From Amphibacillus marinus (GTDB lineage: Bacteria > Bacillota > Bacilli > Bacillales > Amphibacillaceae): DNA of 59,156 nt. Within the stretch, counting starts at the first letter, position 1. Each line of letters starts with the position of its first letter. Under the pieces are notes generated by a model that did not search any database, was not told the DNA's origin, and saw nothing but the letters and a program-made list of their open reading frames with translations. Both the position numbers and the translations under genes were made by a program. Below, piece by piece: positions 36,892-46,141 of the stretch. The stretch spans positions 1 to 59,156 of the forward strand of contig NZ_FODJ01000016.1 of assembly GCF_900110345.1 (NCBI RefSeq), given 5' to 3'.

Positions 36892-37245
36892 ATGAATAAA
36901 GTTAATGAAATGAGTTTACAATTAAAAGCTTTAAGTGACCCTACTCGATTGAAGCTCGTGTCTTTCTTAAAAAGGGGTGAGGTTTGTATTTGTGATTTAG
37001 TTGACGTGCTTCAAATCTCCCAACCAGCTGTTAGTCAACAAATGAAAAAATTAAAAGATGCTGGTATCATTTTGGAGAGAAAAAAAGGAACGTGGAAACA
37101 TTTCAGACTCAATGAGGAACAACCTCCCTATGTTCAGGCTATTATTAATGAATTAGAAGCCGTTTCTGTTTCTGCCCAAATTTGCTGTGTTCAAAATGAT
37201 GAAAAAAAGGAAGGGCTTAACCATGCAAAAACCGTTACACAATAA
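36892..37245 (+). CDS. arsR: ArsR-family arsenic-responsive repressor
   Basis: A 117-residue winged-helix repressor. The metal site typical of arsenic sensors is visible as [12 protein letters not shown] at the start of the recognition region, followed by the [21 protein letters not shown] second Cys pair (QICCVQND) lies near the C-terminus. The start ATG follows GAAGGAGATATATA. Arsenite binding to the CxC cysteines should release it from the inverted repeat overlapping the promoter. It overlaps acr3 by 23 bases and leads the arsenic operon inside the transposon. Confidence 0.93.
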   Translation: MNKVNEMSLQLKALSDPTRLKLVSFLKRGEVCICDLVDVLQISQPAVSQQMKKLKDAGIILERKKGTWKHFRLNEEQPPYVQAIINELEAVSVSAQICCVQNDEKKEGLNHAKTVTQ

Positions 37246-38293
37246 ATTGTCATTTTTGGATCGTTATTTAACCATTTGGATCTTAATCGCAATGCTGACG
37301 GGGATTGTTATTAGTATACAGTTCCCAGGTTTTCAAGACATCATAAGCGCTCTTTCCGTTGATACCACATCAATACCAATCGCTATGGGATTAATTTTAA
37401 TGATGTATCCAGCACTTGCAAAAGTTAAATATGAGGAACTCTGGCGTGTATTCAAAGATTGGCGAATTCTAACCTTATCATTAGTTCAGAACTGGCTATT
37501 AGGACCTGTTTTAATGTTTATCCTTGCTATTGTCTTTTTAAGGGATTACCCAGAATATATGACGGGATTAATCATGATTGGCCTAGCCCGATGTATTGCT
37601 ATGGTGATCGTATGGAATGACCTTGCAAAAGGTGATCGGGAATATGTTGCGGGTTTAGTTGCCTTTAATTCTGTTTTTCAAATTCTATTTTATCCTTTGT
37701 TGACCTATCTTTTTTTAAGTATCCTACCAGGCCTTTTCGGGTTAGAAAATATTTCAGTCGATATTTCTATGCTGGATATAACGAAGAGTGTTCTCACGTT
37801 TTTAGGTATCCCATTCGTAGGTGGAATGCTTACACGTTATTTAGGTATTAAGTTTAAAGGTAAGCTATGGTATGAAACAGTCTTGCTCCCGAAATTGTCA
37901 CCCATAACACTTGTTTCTTTACTTTTTACTATTACCGTAATGTTTTCATTACAAGGAAATCAAATTATTGCTTCCCCATTTGATGTCCTTCGAGTTGCTA
38001 TACCTTTATTAATTTATTTTGTGATCATGTTTGTTATTTCTTTCTTTTCCTCTAGAAAGGCTGGTGCATCCTATCCAGTAACGGCTGCTTTATCTTTTAC
38101 AGCTGCTAGTAACAACTTCGAATTAGCTATTGCTGTTGCGGTAGGTGTCTTTGGTATTTACAGTGGGGTAGCATTTTCCGCGGCGATCGGTCCATTAGTT
38201 GAAGTCCCCGTTTTAATTATCTTAGTTAAAGTTGCCCTTTATTGGGAAAAGAGATATTTTAAATCCTCTTTTTTATCAAAGCATATTGGTTAA
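37223..38293 (+). CDS. acr3: Arsenite efflux permease Acr3
   Basis: A 356-residue membrane transporter with ten helices. The start at ATG 37223 ([20 protein letters not shown]) follows AAAGGAAGGG inside the end of arsR; a longer frame would lack a site. Signature stretches are [18 protein letters not shown], which includes the Cys essential in Acr3 for arsenite transport, and [19 protein letters not shown]. It exports arsenite using the proton gradient. The family is BASS-type Acr3, not ArsB. It is followed by arsC. Confidence 0.95.
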   Translation: MQKPLHNKLSFLDRYLTIWILIAMLTGIVISIQFPGFQDIISALSVDTTSIPIAMGLILMMYPALAKVKYEELWRVFKDWRILTLSLVQNWLLGPVLMFILAIVFLRDYPEYMTGLIMIGLARCIAMVIVWNDLAKGDREYVAGLVAFNSVFQILFYPLLTYLFLSILPGLFGLENISVDISMLDITKSVLTFLGIPFVGGMLTRYLGIKFKGKLWYETVLLPKLSPITLVSLLFTITVMFSLQGNQIIASPFDVLRVAIPLLIYFVIMFVISFFSSRKAGASYPVTAALSFTAASNNFELAIAVAVGVFGIYSGVAFSAAIGPLVEVPVLIILVKVALYWEKRYFKSSFLSKHIG

Positions 38294-38309
38294 CTGAAAG
38301 GAGAAAATG

Positions 38310-38732
38310 ATGGCTAACAAGAAACTAATTTATTTTTTATGTACAGGAAACTCATGCCGAAGTCAGATGGCAGAAGGATGGGCGAAATATTATCTTGATA
38401 AGAATTGGATTGTAAAAAGTGCTGGGATAGAGGCACATGGTGTAAATCCAAATGCGATTAAGGCAATGAAAGAAGTAAATATTGATATTACCAAGCAAAC
38501 CTCGACACTTATTGCTCCTGAGCTACTTAGTACGGCTGATTTGGTTGTAACTTTATGTGGTGACGCTGCTGATAAATGCCCTGTAACACCGACACATGTC
38601 AAAAGAGAGCATTGGGGCTTTGATGATCCTGCAAAGGCTGAAGGAACAGAAGAAGAAAAGTGGGTATTTTTCCAACGTGTTAGAGATGAAATTGGAGAAA
38701 GAATTAAACGCTTTTCAGAAAGTAACCATTAA
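38310..38732 (+). CDS. arsC: Arsenate reductase ArsC, thioredoxin-dependent type
   Basis: It reduces arsenate to arsenite for export by Acr3. The 140-residue protein starts at the second ATG (38310), better spaced from AAAGGAG than the first. The low-molecular-weight phosphatase loop is [15 protein letters not shown] with the nucleophilic Cys, and the redox pair lies in [14 protein letters not shown]. These three cysteines form the relay reset by thioredoxin, as in Staphylococcus and Bacillus enzymes. A gap with a second ArsR-type operator follows. Confidence 0.96.
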   Translation: MANKKLIYFLCTGNSCRSQMAEGWAKYYLDKNWIVKSAGIEAHGVNPNAIKAMKEVNIDITKQTSTLIAPELLSTADLVVTLCGDAADKCPVTPTHVKREHWGFDDPAKAEGTEEEKWVFFQRVRDEIGERIKRFSESNH

Positions 38733-38747
38733 TTTTTTTATTGTATA

Positions 38748-38765
38748 TATAAGTATTTACTTATG
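38748..38765 (+). promoter_or_regulatory. Second ArsR-type operator, upstream of arsM
   Basis: TATAAGT-ATTT-ACTTATG has the same half-sites and spacing as the operator at 36845. It lies between arsC and arsM with TAAAAT at 38767-38772 next to it. It probably controls an internal promoter for arsM, the 68-residue gene and arsN. Confidence 0.7.
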
Positions 38766-38800
38766 TTAAAATGCTAATTATTTTATAGGAGGCTATGAGA

Positions 38801-39604
38801 ATGAAAGACGTAAAACAAGATCAAATTAGAAGTCAAGTACGTGAAAATTATGCAAAGGTAGCTTTAAAGGTTAATGATGAATCGACATGCCATGCACCTG
38901 GTTGTTGCACACCACAGGATCAAAAAACACTTTCGGTCGATGACATTTCAAAACAAATGGGCTATTCAGCAGCAGAGCTTCAGAGCATCCCAAATGGGGC
39001 GAATATGGGTTTAGGTTGTGGAAATCCACAAGCCATTGCGGACTTAAAAGAAGGTGACGTTGTCCTTGATCTTGGAAGTGGTGGTGGATTCGATTGCTTC
39101 TTAGCAGCGCCTAAGGTTGGATCAACTGGTAAAGTAATTGGTGTTGATATGACACCAGAAATGATTACTAAATCCAGAAACAACGCAAGTAAAAGTAAAT
39201 TTGAAAATGTAGAATTTAGATTAGGTGAAATTGAACACTTACCTGTTTCTGATGAATCAACTGATGTGATTATGTCTAACTGTGTGATTAATCTTTCACC
39301 TGATAAGCAAAGCGTATTTAACGAAGCTTATCGAGTATTAAAGGGTGGTGGTCGCCTTGCTATATCCGATATCGTTTTAACAGCAGATCTACCTGATGAA
39401 GTTAGAAACAATATACCGTTATATTCCGGATGTGTAACTGGTGCTTCTAGTATTCACGAACTAAACCAGTACTTGAGTATAGCTGGATTTACCAATATTT
39501 CAATTGAACCTAAGAAAGAGTCAAAGGCTTTTATTAAAGATTGGGCACCAGAGTATAAAGTTGAAGATTTTATTGTATCTGCCGTAATTAAAGCAGAAAA
39601 GTAA
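38801..39604 (+). CDS. arsM: Arsenite S-adenosylmethionine methyltransferase ArsM
   Basis: It methylates arsenite to mono-, di- and trimethyl species. The start at ATG 38801 (KDVKQDQIRSQVRENY, 267 residues) is eight bases after GGAGG; the ATG six bases earlier is too close. SAM-binding motif I reads VVLDLGSGGGFDCF. The Cys residues that bind arsenite are seen in STCHAPGCC, MGLGCGNP, IMSNCVINL and YSGCVTGA. The length is typical of bacterial ArsM. It opens a second transcription unit with its own ArsR-like site. Confidence 0.95.
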   Translation: MKDVKQDQIRSQVRENYAKVALKVNDESTCHAPGCCTPQDQKTLSVDDISKQMGYSAAELQSIPNGANMGLGCGNPQAIADLKEGDVVLDLGSGGGFDCFLAAPKVGSTGKVIGVDMTPEMITKSRNNASKSKFENVEFRLGEIEHLPVSDESTDVIMSNCVINLSPDKQSVFNEAYRVLKGGGRLAISDIVLTADLPDEVRNNIPLYSGCVTGASSIHELNQYLSIAGFTNISIEPKKESKAFIKDWAPEYKVEDFIVSAVIKAEK

Positions 39605-39626
39605 AGCTGAGTAAGGAGCATATATC

Positions 39627-39833
39627 ATGATCGTTAATCACGGGAGTGTGTTGCCTACTGAATATTTTGTATCTTTTGTAAGGCTTGTCATGACAAGTAG
39701 GGATATGTCAATTGAACAGGCAAAGCGTTATATGCATAAAGAATTCTTCAAGAACAATACATGCAGGTACGGTGCTGATACTTACTCTCGTTTCTTAAAG
39801 GCACTTCAAATTCTCGGGGGGAGTGAAACTTGA
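39627..39833 (+). CDS. Unknown 68-residue protein in the arsenic operon
   Basis: I do not recognise this protein. It starts at ATG 39627 behind AAGGAGCATATATC. It is coupled to arsN, whose TTG start overlaps its TGA stop. The sequence is soluble, with one Cys in NNTCRYGADTYSRFL and an amphipathic helix (SIEQAKRYMHKEFFKNN). No metal-site motif or membrane segment is visible. Its place between a methyltransferase and an acetyltransferase for arsenicals suggests a link to organoarsenical handling, but that is inference only. Confidence 0.7.
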   Translation: MIVNHGSVLPTEYFVSFVRLVMTSRDMSIEQAKRYMHKEFFKNNTCRYGADTYSRFLKALQILGGSET

Positions 39834-40333
39834 ACGGAATAATTTCTATTCGTAAAATGAGACAATCTGATTGGAAGTCTGTTGCTTCTATCTATAGTGA
39901 AGGCATCCTTACTGGGAATGCAACTTTCGAGCAATCACTTCCCTCATGGGAAGTATGGGATAACAGCCATGTAAAGGAGTTGCGTTATGTAGCTACATAC
40001 CATGATGCTGTTGTGGGATGGTCAGCATTGACGGCTATTTCGAGCCGTTGTGTATATGAAGGTGTTGCTGAAGTAAGTGTTTATGTAGCTTCTGAGGTGA
40101 GGGGTAAAGGAATCGGACAGAGATTGTTAGAAACGATTACTAAAGAAAGTGAAAACTGTGGTTTCTGGACAATTCAAGCAGGCATCTTTCCTGAAAACTT
40201 AGGCAGTATTAAGCTTCATAAAAATAATCAATTTATTGAAGTGGGAAAAAGAACACGGATAGGAAAATTAAACGGAAAGTGGAGAGATGTTTTACTATTT
40301 GAAAGAAGAAGTAAGGAAATTGGAATAGATTAA
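39830..40333 (+). CDS. arsN: ArsN-type GNAT acetyltransferase
   Basis: A 167-residue GNAT enzyme of the phosphinothricin/arsinothricin acetyltransferase group. It opens with ISIRKMRQSDWKSVASIYSEG and has the acetyl-CoA loop VASEVRGKGIGQRLLE and the RTRIGKLNGKWRDV tail typical of the group. ArsN1 members acetylate the arsenic antibiotic arsinothricin, and the ars context supports that; phosphinothricin is the alternative substrate. The start is TTG 39830 behind GGGGGAG, overlapping the preceding stop. It is the last gene of the arsM unit. Confidence 0.88.
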   Translation: MNGIISIRKMRQSDWKSVASIYSEGILTGNATFEQSLPSWEVWDNSHVKELRYVATYHDAVVGWSALTAISSRCVYEGVAEVSVYVASEVRGKGIGQRLLETITKESENCGFWTIQAGIFPENLGSIKLHKNNQFIEVGKRTRIGKLNGKWRDVLLFERRSKEIGID

Positions 40334-40524
40334 TTTCAGTTCCACGTAGTTTGCTTATGAAAAAGAGGATTTTCGATATTTATCCGGTTTTTCCCTTCTG
40401 TCTATCCTTTTGTAAAATCATTTTTTAACTCATAATAAATTCAAAAGAAAGATGAAGAAATGAAGGGTTAGACATTCTTAAAAAGATTATTAGGCTAATT
40501 CATCATATAGGTCTTGAAATTTAT

Positions 40525-40560
40525 AAGGAGCATTAGTTTTCCTAACGCTCCTTAAGTTTT
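40525..40560. terminator. Terminator between the ars and cad units
   Basis: AAGGAGC...GCTCCTT, extended by ATTAG/CTAAC, folds around a short loop and is followed by T-rich sequence in the rightward direction. It ends arsN transcription and abuts the convergent cadA stop codon. Confidence 0.75.
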
Positions 40561-42718
40561 ATTCTTTTACTCGCATGAGTCGCATGCTGTTTAAAGCTAC
40601 CAAAATGGTTGCCCCCATATCTGAGAGAATCGCAATCCAAAGTGTTAACCAACCCGGAATAACCAATAGTAATGCAATAAATTTAATTGTGATAGCAAAG
40701 CCAATGTTTGCCTTGATAATGTTTAATGCTTTACGGCTTAGTTTCACTGTAAATGGAAGCTTTCTTAAATCATCCCCCATTAAAGCAACGTCAGCTGTTT
40801 CGAGGGCTGTATCGGTACCAGCTCCCCCCATTGCAATCCCTACTGTAGAAGCTGCTAAGGCAGGAGCATCGTTTACACCGTCCCCGACCATAGCCACCTT
40901 ACCATATTTCTCACGTAATTTTTTTATATGATCTAATTTATCCTCCGGCATTAGCTCTGCCAGTACCTTAGATACACCAACATGTCTACCAATAGCATTA
41001 GCTGTACCTTGATTATCACCTGTGAGCATAATAGTTTCTTTAATTCCGGCTTTGTGTAACTGTTGAATGACTTCTTCACTAGAATCTCGAACTTCATCTG
41101 CAACCGCAATAACAGCCAGAATTTCCGTCTCTGTTCCGACAATCATTGCAGTTTTACCTTCATTTTGGAGTTCAATAACGCCCTTTTCAAATTTCATATC
41201 AAAAGTTATTGAGGATAATTCTTTAAAGAGCTTTGGACTACCAATATAATAAGTAATCCCATTTATAATTCCTTTAACCCCCTTACCTGTAATAGATGTG
41301 AAATCATCTACTTGAATGTTAGCATACTTGATACGCTCCATCTCAGCCATTTTTACAATTGCTGAAGCAAGGGGGTGCTGAGAACGATACTCTAAAGCTG
41401 TAATGATAGAAAACAATTCTTTTTTAGCTATTTGATCATTTAACACCTGGTAATCTGTTACAGCTGGAATGCCTTTTGTTAAAGTTCCAGTTTTATCAAA
41501 GCCAATGGCTTGTAATGAACCGATCTCTTCAAGATAAATGCCACCTTTAACCAATACACCTTTTTTAGCTGCATTTCCAATGGCTGAAACAATTGAAATA
41601 GGAGTGGAAATGACTAAAGCACACGGACAACCAACTACAAGAACAGCTAAGCCTTGATAAACCCATGCTTCCCAACTTCCATCAAAAAATATCGGAGGTA
41701 GGACGGCTACTAAAGTGGCTACTACCATAATTGTAGGTGTGTAGTACTTTGCGAACTTATCTATAAATGCTTGTGATGGGGCACGTTCCCCTTGTGCTTC
41801 TTCAACAAGGTGAATAATTTTAGAGATAGTTGTATCCTCAACTAATTTTGTTATTTCAACCTCTAATAAACCTTCTTCATTCAATGTCCCTGCAAAGACC
41901 TCGTCATCTATTTCCTTCTCAATGGGAACAGATTCTCCTGTGATTGCTGCTTGATTGACTGATGAGTGTCCGCTAATAACGACACCATCCATTGCTATCT
42001 TTTGTCCAGGTCTGACAATCATGATATCACCTACTGAGATATTATCAACATGTATCATTAATTCTTGACCATTTCGTCTAACAAGAGCCTCTTTTGGTGC
42101 AATGTTCATTAGAGAACGAATTGAATTTCTTGCTTTATCCATGGTGAAGCGTTCAAGCTCTTCACTGATAGCAAAGAGAATGACAACAAGGGCAACCTCT
42201 CCCCATTCGCCTATAATGGCTCCACCTATGACGGCAACAGTCATTAGCGTTTTCATGTCAAATTCGAAACGTAATAAGTTTTGGAAACCAACTTTAAAGA
42301 GTGATAATCCTCCTACCAACATGGATGCTAAAAATAAAAGGACTGTTAGGAGGTTATCTTCTCCATTTATAGATGAAGATAGATAACCCAAAATAAGATA
42401 GGTAGCTGAATAAAGCAAGGTGCTATACTTTTTATAAAATGGAACTTCTTCTTCTTGCTTCTCTTCAACTGTTTGTTGAGAAACTTGTTTAGGTTTATCT
42501 GCTCTTACCTTTAAGTTTTCAAATGAACCAGCTTTTTCTAATTCTTCAACAGAAACATGACCGAATACAGAAATTTTAGAAGCACCAAAATTCACTTTTG
42601 CATCTTCAACCCCTGGGATTGCCTTTACCTTCCTTTCAAATTTACCAGCACAATTTGCACAACTAAAGCCTTCAACACGGTAAACATTTTTATCAATTTC
42701 TATTTTTTCCTCAAACAC
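40559..42718 (-). CDS. cadA: Cadmium/zinc P1B-type ATPase CadA
   Basis: A 719-residue heavy-metal exporting ATPase. An N-terminal HMA domain binds metal through [10 protein letters not shown]. The transmembrane site is [10 protein letters not shown], the phosphorylated Asp lies in DKTGTLTKG, and the actuator and hinge motifs are TGESVP and GDGVNDAP. The CPC motif and length suit the Zn/Cd/Pb group. The start is GTG 42718 after GGAGGAAG, overlapping the cadC stop by eight bases, so it is translated with its repressor. Confidence 0.94.
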   Translation of the reverse strand: MFEEKIEIDKNVYRVEGFSCANCAGKFERKVKAIPGVEDAKVNFGASKISVFGHVSVEELEKAGSFENLKVRADKPKQVSQQTVEEKQEEEVPFYKKYSTLLYSATYLILGYLSSSINGEDNLLTVLLFLASMLVGGLSLFKVGFQNLLRFEFDMKTLMTVAVIGGAIIGEWGEVALVVILFAISEELERFTMDKARNSIRSLMNIAPKEALVRRNGQELMIHVDNISVGDIMIVRPGQKIAMDGVVISGHSSVNQAAITGESVPIEKEIDDEVFAGTLNEEGLLEVEITKLVEDTTISKIIHLVEEAQGERAPSQAFIDKFAKYYTPTIMVVATLVAVLPPIFFDGSWEAWVYQGLAVLVVGCPCALVISTPISIVSAIGNAAKKGVLVKGGIYLEEIGSLQAIGFDKTGTLTKGIPAVTDYQVLNDQIAKKELFSIITALEYRSQHPLASAIVKMAEMERIKYANIQVDDFTSITGKGVKGIINGITYYIGSPKLFKELSSITFDMKFEKGVIELQNEGKTAMIVGTETEILAVIAVADEVRDSSEEVIQQLHKAGIKETIMLTGDNQGTANAIGRHVGVSKVLAELMPEDKLDHIKKLREKYGKVAMVGDGVNDAPALAASTVGIAMGGAGTDTALETADVALMGDDLRKLPFTVKLSRKALNIIKANIGFAITIKFIALLLVIPGWLTLWIAILSDMGATILVALNSMRLMRVKE

Positions 42719-43094
42719 GGCTATTTACTTCCTCCCTATGATTAATTGATGCTGTCACAAGCATTTTCACATGTTTATCATCCAAAGAATAAAACACTAA
42801 CTTCCCGTCTTTCCTGCTTGTGCAAATACCTAAATTACGTAAAAGTCGTAAGTGATGAGAAACGGTTGCCGTCGACGCACCAATTATATTCGCTACGTCG
42901 CATACACACAATTCTTCTTCTAGAACCAAGGCATAGGCTATTTTTAGCCTTGTTTCATCTGATAATGCTTTGAAAATATTTGCAATAGGTGAAAGGTTTT
43001 TCTCTTCTACAATTGAGCTTACACGACTTACCTTTTCTTCGTCATAGCAAAAAATTTCACAAGTATCATATGTTTGCTTAACCTTTTGGGTCAT
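42711..43094 (-). CDS. cadC: CadC metal-responsive repressor (ArsR/SmtB family)
   Basis: A 127-residue winged-helix repressor. The N-terminal Cys in [12 protein letters not shown] and the central [14 protein letters not shown] match the CadC metal site, in which both regions bind Cd, Pb or Zn. The HTH continues as [15 protein letters not shown]. The start ATG follows AAGGTGG. Two CadC-type boxes lie upstream (43111 and 43174). It is first in the leftward cadC-cadA unit within the transposon. Confidence 0.93.
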   Translation of the reverse strand: MTQKVKQTYDTCEIFCYDEEKVSRVSSIVEEKNLSPIANIFKALSDETRLKIAYALVLEEELCVCDVANIIGASTATVSHHLRLLRNLGICTSRKDGKLVFYSLDDKHVKMLVTASINHREEVNSRV

Positions 43095-43110
43095 AAAAAT
43101 CCACCTTCAT

Positions 43111-43189
43111 TCAAATGTATGTTTGATTATAAGTATATATAATACTAAATTGATTTAAATGTCAACAAAACAATCAAATAAGAGTTTGA
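43111..43189. promoter_or_regulatory. cadC promoter with two CadC boxes
   Basis: TCAAATGTATGTTTGA (43111-43126) and TCAAATAAGAGTTTGA (43174-43189) share the TCAAA-N6-TTTGA layout of the known plasmid pI258 CadC operator. The leftward promoter lies between them: TTGACA on the minus strand at 43160-43165 and TTATAT after 17 bases. One box overlaps the transcribed start, the other lies upstream of -35. Confidence 0.78.
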
Positions 43190-43200
43190 ATAATTTTAAA

Positions 43201-43232
43201 TAATATGTTAATATGATCACATTAACATATTA
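43201..43232. repeat. Perfect 12-bp inverted repeat upstream of the ArsO-like gene
   Basis: TAATATGTTAAT and ATTAACATATTA flank ATGATCAC, itself repeated as ATGATCAT just after. It is not followed by a T-run, so a protein operator is more likely than a terminator. It lies 140 bases before the flavoprotein start. Confidence 0.7.
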
Positions 43233-43372
43233 TGATCATAATTTGATAACGAAGTAGAATCAATTTAGGCCTTATCAGACTAGGTAGAAAACTTAAAAGG
43301 CTAGTATAATTAGAAAATAAAATATGGCTTATGAAAAATTTAAATAAAAATCGTGGAGATGGGGATATAAAT

Positions 43373-44410
43373 GTGATACATGAGGTAATTATTATTGGAG
43401 CTGGTCAAGCTGGGATTGCAATGAGCCAAAAGTTAAAGAAGCAAGGTATTAGTCATTTAATGATTGATTCCCATTCATACATCGGTGAACAATGGGACTC
43501 AAGGTATGATTCTCTAATTTTATTTACACCTAGAAATTATTCATCCTTACCTGGTTTATTAATGGAGGGTGACCCTAATGGATACCCTACAAAAGGAGAA
43601 ATGGCTAGTTACTTAAAAAAATATGTACAATATTTTGACTTACCAGTCGCCTTGAATGTTAAAGTTGAAAAATTAAAAAAGGAAGAGAATATTTTTATCA
43701 TGCAAACTTCTAAAGGAGAATTAGCAGCAAAAAAGGTAGTCGTAGCTACAGGTGCATTTCAGAGCGCATTTATTCCTCCAATAATACACAAAGATAGTGA
43801 GGGGATTGAGCATATTCACTCCTCGAAATATACAAATCCAAAAGCTATATCTAGTGACTCTGTATTAATTGTGGGTGGTGGAAATTCTGGGGCCCAAATA
43901 GCTGTAGAGTTAGCTAATAGCAAGAATGTTTATCTTGCTACGTCCCATAAAATGAATTTTCTACCTTTAAGGGTCTTAGGGGAAAGTATCTTTAAATGGT
44001 TGGATAAGTGTAATTTATTATACGCAGGGTTAGACACGAAAAGAGGGGAACTTTTCAAAAAGAGAAATGATCCGATCTTCGGATATGAACTAAAGAGAAT
44101 GATTAGAAAAAATAAAATTACTATCAAACCTCGAGTAGAGAAAGTTATTGGTAAGCAAGTATTTTTCGCAGACGGAAGTAAGATAGATACCCAAATAATT
44201 ATATGGTCTACAGGTTTTAAAGCTTCCTATAAATGGATCAATATAGAGGGTGCTTTAAGCGAAGTTGGAAAGCCTAATCATAATCGTGGTATTAGTCCAA
44301 TAGAGAATCTTTATTTTATAGGATTACCTTGGCAATATCATCGTGGTTCAGCATTAGTTTGTGGAGTGGGTAGGGATGCGGAATATCTATTAAATAGTAT
44401 TATTAGTTAG
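43373..44410 (+). CDS. ArsO/CzcO-like flavin-dependent monooxygenase
   Basis: A flavoprotein of 345 residues from GTG 43373, preferred because GGAGATGGGG precedes it. An ATG at 43331 has no ribosome site. The FAD-binding motif is VIIIGAGQAGIAMSQKL and the NADPH motif VLIVGGGNSGAQIAVEL. ATGAF and WSTGFK mark the ends of the dinucleotide folds. The family includes ArsO, found with arsenic and other metal cargo. Here it follows cadC divergently inside the transposon, so an arsenical or metal-linked role is likely but its substrate is not known. Length and motifs are complete. Confidence 0.8.
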   Translation: MIHEVIIIGAGQAGIAMSQKLKKQGISHLMIDSHSYIGEQWDSRYDSLILFTPRNYSSLPGLLMEGDPNGYPTKGEMASYLKKYVQYFDLPVALNVKVEKLKKEENIFIMQTSKGELAAKKVVVATGAFQSAFIPPIIHKDSEGIEHIHSSKYTNPKAISSDSVLIVGGGNSGAQIAVELANSKNVYLATSHKMNFLPLRVLGESIFKWLDKCNLLYAGLDTKRGELFKKRNDPIFGYELKRMIRKNKITIKPRVEKVIGKQVFFADGSKIDTQIIIWSTGFKASYKWINIEGALSEVGKPNHNRGISPIENLYFIGLPWQYHRGSALVCGVGRDAEYLLNSIIS

Positions 44411-44454
44411 AAGTATAATGCTAATTTTTTAAAAAAAATGATAAGAGTTAAAAT

Positions 44455-44489
44455 AAAAAGTCATTTCCAAAAGGGAATTGACTTTTTAT
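44455..44489. terminator. Bidirectional terminator between the flavoprotein and CBASS genes
   Basis: AAAAAGTCA and TGACTTTTT enclose TTCC/GGAA and a short loop. The A-run and T-run make it effective for both convergent transcripts. Confidence 0.88.
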
Positions 44490-44517
44490 AAATTAAATTT
44501 ATTTTTCTTATTTAACG

Positions 44518-45645
44518 TTATATAGACAAAGCATACTGATATTTTGGCTTCATTCTATTATTGTACTGATAGAGACACACTTCACTCCAGATATTTGTAT
44601 TAATTCCTCGTCCTATCTCAATGGCTAGCCCTGCTGGTCCAGCATAAAACAAATGAATTTTTTCGTAATCATTCCGTTGTAGAAGGTTTTCTATTTCATT
44701 TTTTATTCTAGCTTGAATATTAGATACATCCTCTTTGTATAAAACTCTTTTTAATCCAGGTTCATTAATTTCAAAGGATAAGGTATCAAACTCTTCTCCA
44801 AGGACTTCTTGAATTGAATCTATCTTAACAATTCCACTAACAGATACAGAAACAGCTAAGTGAGGTAATCCATTTGTCTCTATAGAACAGGCTAATGATA
44901 TATCCTTGTTCAAGCCTGGGTTACTGGAGACCCATAATCCATCTTCTCTATTATATTGATATGTAGAAATTGGTACCGTATCTGTAAGTAAGGAGCCTAA
45001 ATGAACTAATAATGGAATAGGAGATAGCGGGAATATTTCTCCTACATCTGCTTTTCTATCTTTTATTTTCCTTGAAAAATTTCGAAAAAGTTCCTTGTTT
45101 CTTTCCTTTCCATCAGTCCACCCTTGATTTGTAAAGTCATTAAATATTTCTTGATCTTCAACTGCATCGAGTAAAATGTGAGGAGTTTCTCCTTCGATTT
45201 CAAAGTCGAATACAGGACCACCTAACCTTTTGTGTATTAAAGCTATACTTTTCTTTTTCTTAGTCTCTGACCAGGAAGCAACTCTTTCCTCATGCTTCTT
45301 TTTCATTTCAAATAACATATCGGGAGGGAAATTGTCTCTTGTATGTTTATCGTCTATATATTTGGAATGGTATGAACACATTAGCATTAGGTTTGTTATA
45401 TCTTCTAGAGTCTCTTGGGTATAACCATACTGCTCCATAAAATTATGGCGTGCAGAACCTTTGGCATGACCTATTATATGGGCACCTATTCCGACATTGG
45501 TTAAATCACCGCCTGAACGCTCTATTAACCTTTTATTACATCCTTCAAATGAACATACCCCTCCACAAGCAACCCACAGGTGAAAAATTTCTGGACGGGT
45601 TAATTGCCTTCTTTTTGGCTTTTTTCCTTTTTTAACCAAGTTCAT
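44518..45645 (-). CDS. cap5: CBASS effector Cap5: HNH endonuclease fused to SAVED domain
   Basis: The killing effector of the CBASS. Residues about 10-125 form an HNH nuclease with two zinc-binding-type pairs (CGGVCSFEGCNKR, LMLMCSYHSKYID) and AHIIGH. Residues about 165-375 form the SAVED sensor that binds a cyclic oligonucleotide (LACSIETNGLPHLAVSVSVSG, IHLFYAGPAGLAIEIGRGIN). Known Cap5 proteins degrade DNA after ligand-driven tetramerisation. ATG 45645 is only one base from GGAGG; the TTG two codons later is better spaced and may be the true start. It overlaps cap3 by 14 bases and is last in the operon. Confidence 0.92.
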   Translation of the reverse strand: MNLVKKGKKPKRRQLTRPEIFHLWVACGGVCSFEGCNKRLIERSGGDLTNVGIGAHIIGHAKGSARHNFMEQYGYTQETLEDITNLMLMCSYHSKYIDDKHTRDNFPPDMLFEMKKKHEERVASWSETKKKKSIALIHKRLGGPVFDFEIEGETPHILLDAVEDQEIFNDFTNQGWTDGKERNKELFRNFSRKIKDRKADVGEIFPLSPIPLLVHLGSLLTDTVPISTYQYNREDGLWVSSNPGLNKDISLACSIETNGLPHLAVSVSVSGIVKIDSIQEVLGEEFDTLSFEINEPGLKRVLYKEDVSNIQARIKNEIENLLQRNDYEKIHLFYAGPAGLAIEIGRGINTNIWSEVCLYQYNNRMKPKYQYALSI

Positions 45646-46141
45646 ACCTCCTATTTAATTCCAATATTTTTCGGCCACTTGTGGACCCACAATAGACTTT
45701 AAAATCATCTATTCCAATTATTATAAAGAACAAAAAATCTGCCTCGAAGCTAATATTTATTAATCTATTCCACTCTTTTCTATCAGTTCTTGAAGGCACG
45801 GGAATTCTTTGAGGATGTGTATGCCATTCACCGAAGTAAAAGCACGTTCCTTTTTCTCTTTTCCATATTTTATTGAAGTACTCTTGGTGTCCATCCGGCT
45901 TTCTAATAAACCTTATTCTAGTTCTTTTGTCAGTTAACATAGGCTCCGAAACCTCATCTATTATATAATTGCCATCTTCAATAAGTATTCTTCCAATTAA
46001 AATTCCGCCAGCCTCTGTATCTCGCCATTTGACTTGTTTATATTGATGCATCTTAGCCAATGCTTCAGGTCGGATAAACAATATTTTATTATTTGGTAAT
46101 GTATAGACTAAATTTCTATTGATGTGAATCCCTACTTTCAT
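45632..46141 (-). CDS. cap3: CBASS Cap3: JAB/JAMM-type isopeptidase
   Basis: A 169-residue protease of the JAB family. The zinc site is complete: Glu43 in DTEAGGILIG and the HTHP...S..D motif (WHTHPQRIPVPSRTD) with His107, His109 and Asp120. In type II CBASS it removes the CD-NTase from targets to which Cap2 has attached it. I use ATG 46141, inside the end of cap2 with 26 bases of overlap; a longer frame would overlap cap2 by 170 bases and is improbable. Confidence 0.92.
   Translation of the reverse strand: MKVGIHINRNLVYTLPNNKILFIRPEALAKMHQYKQVKWRDTEAGGILIGRILIEDGNYIIDEVSEPMLTDKRTRIRFIRKPDGHQEYFNKIWKREKGTCFYFGEWHTHPQRIPVPSRTDRKEWNRLINISFEADFLFFIIIGIDDFKVYCGSTSGRKILELNRRYELG

Noticed and set aside
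37187-37222. Upstream start for acr3 inside arsR
   Set aside because: The extra residues are arsR codons read in another frame; the AAAGGAAGGG site and family start support 37223.
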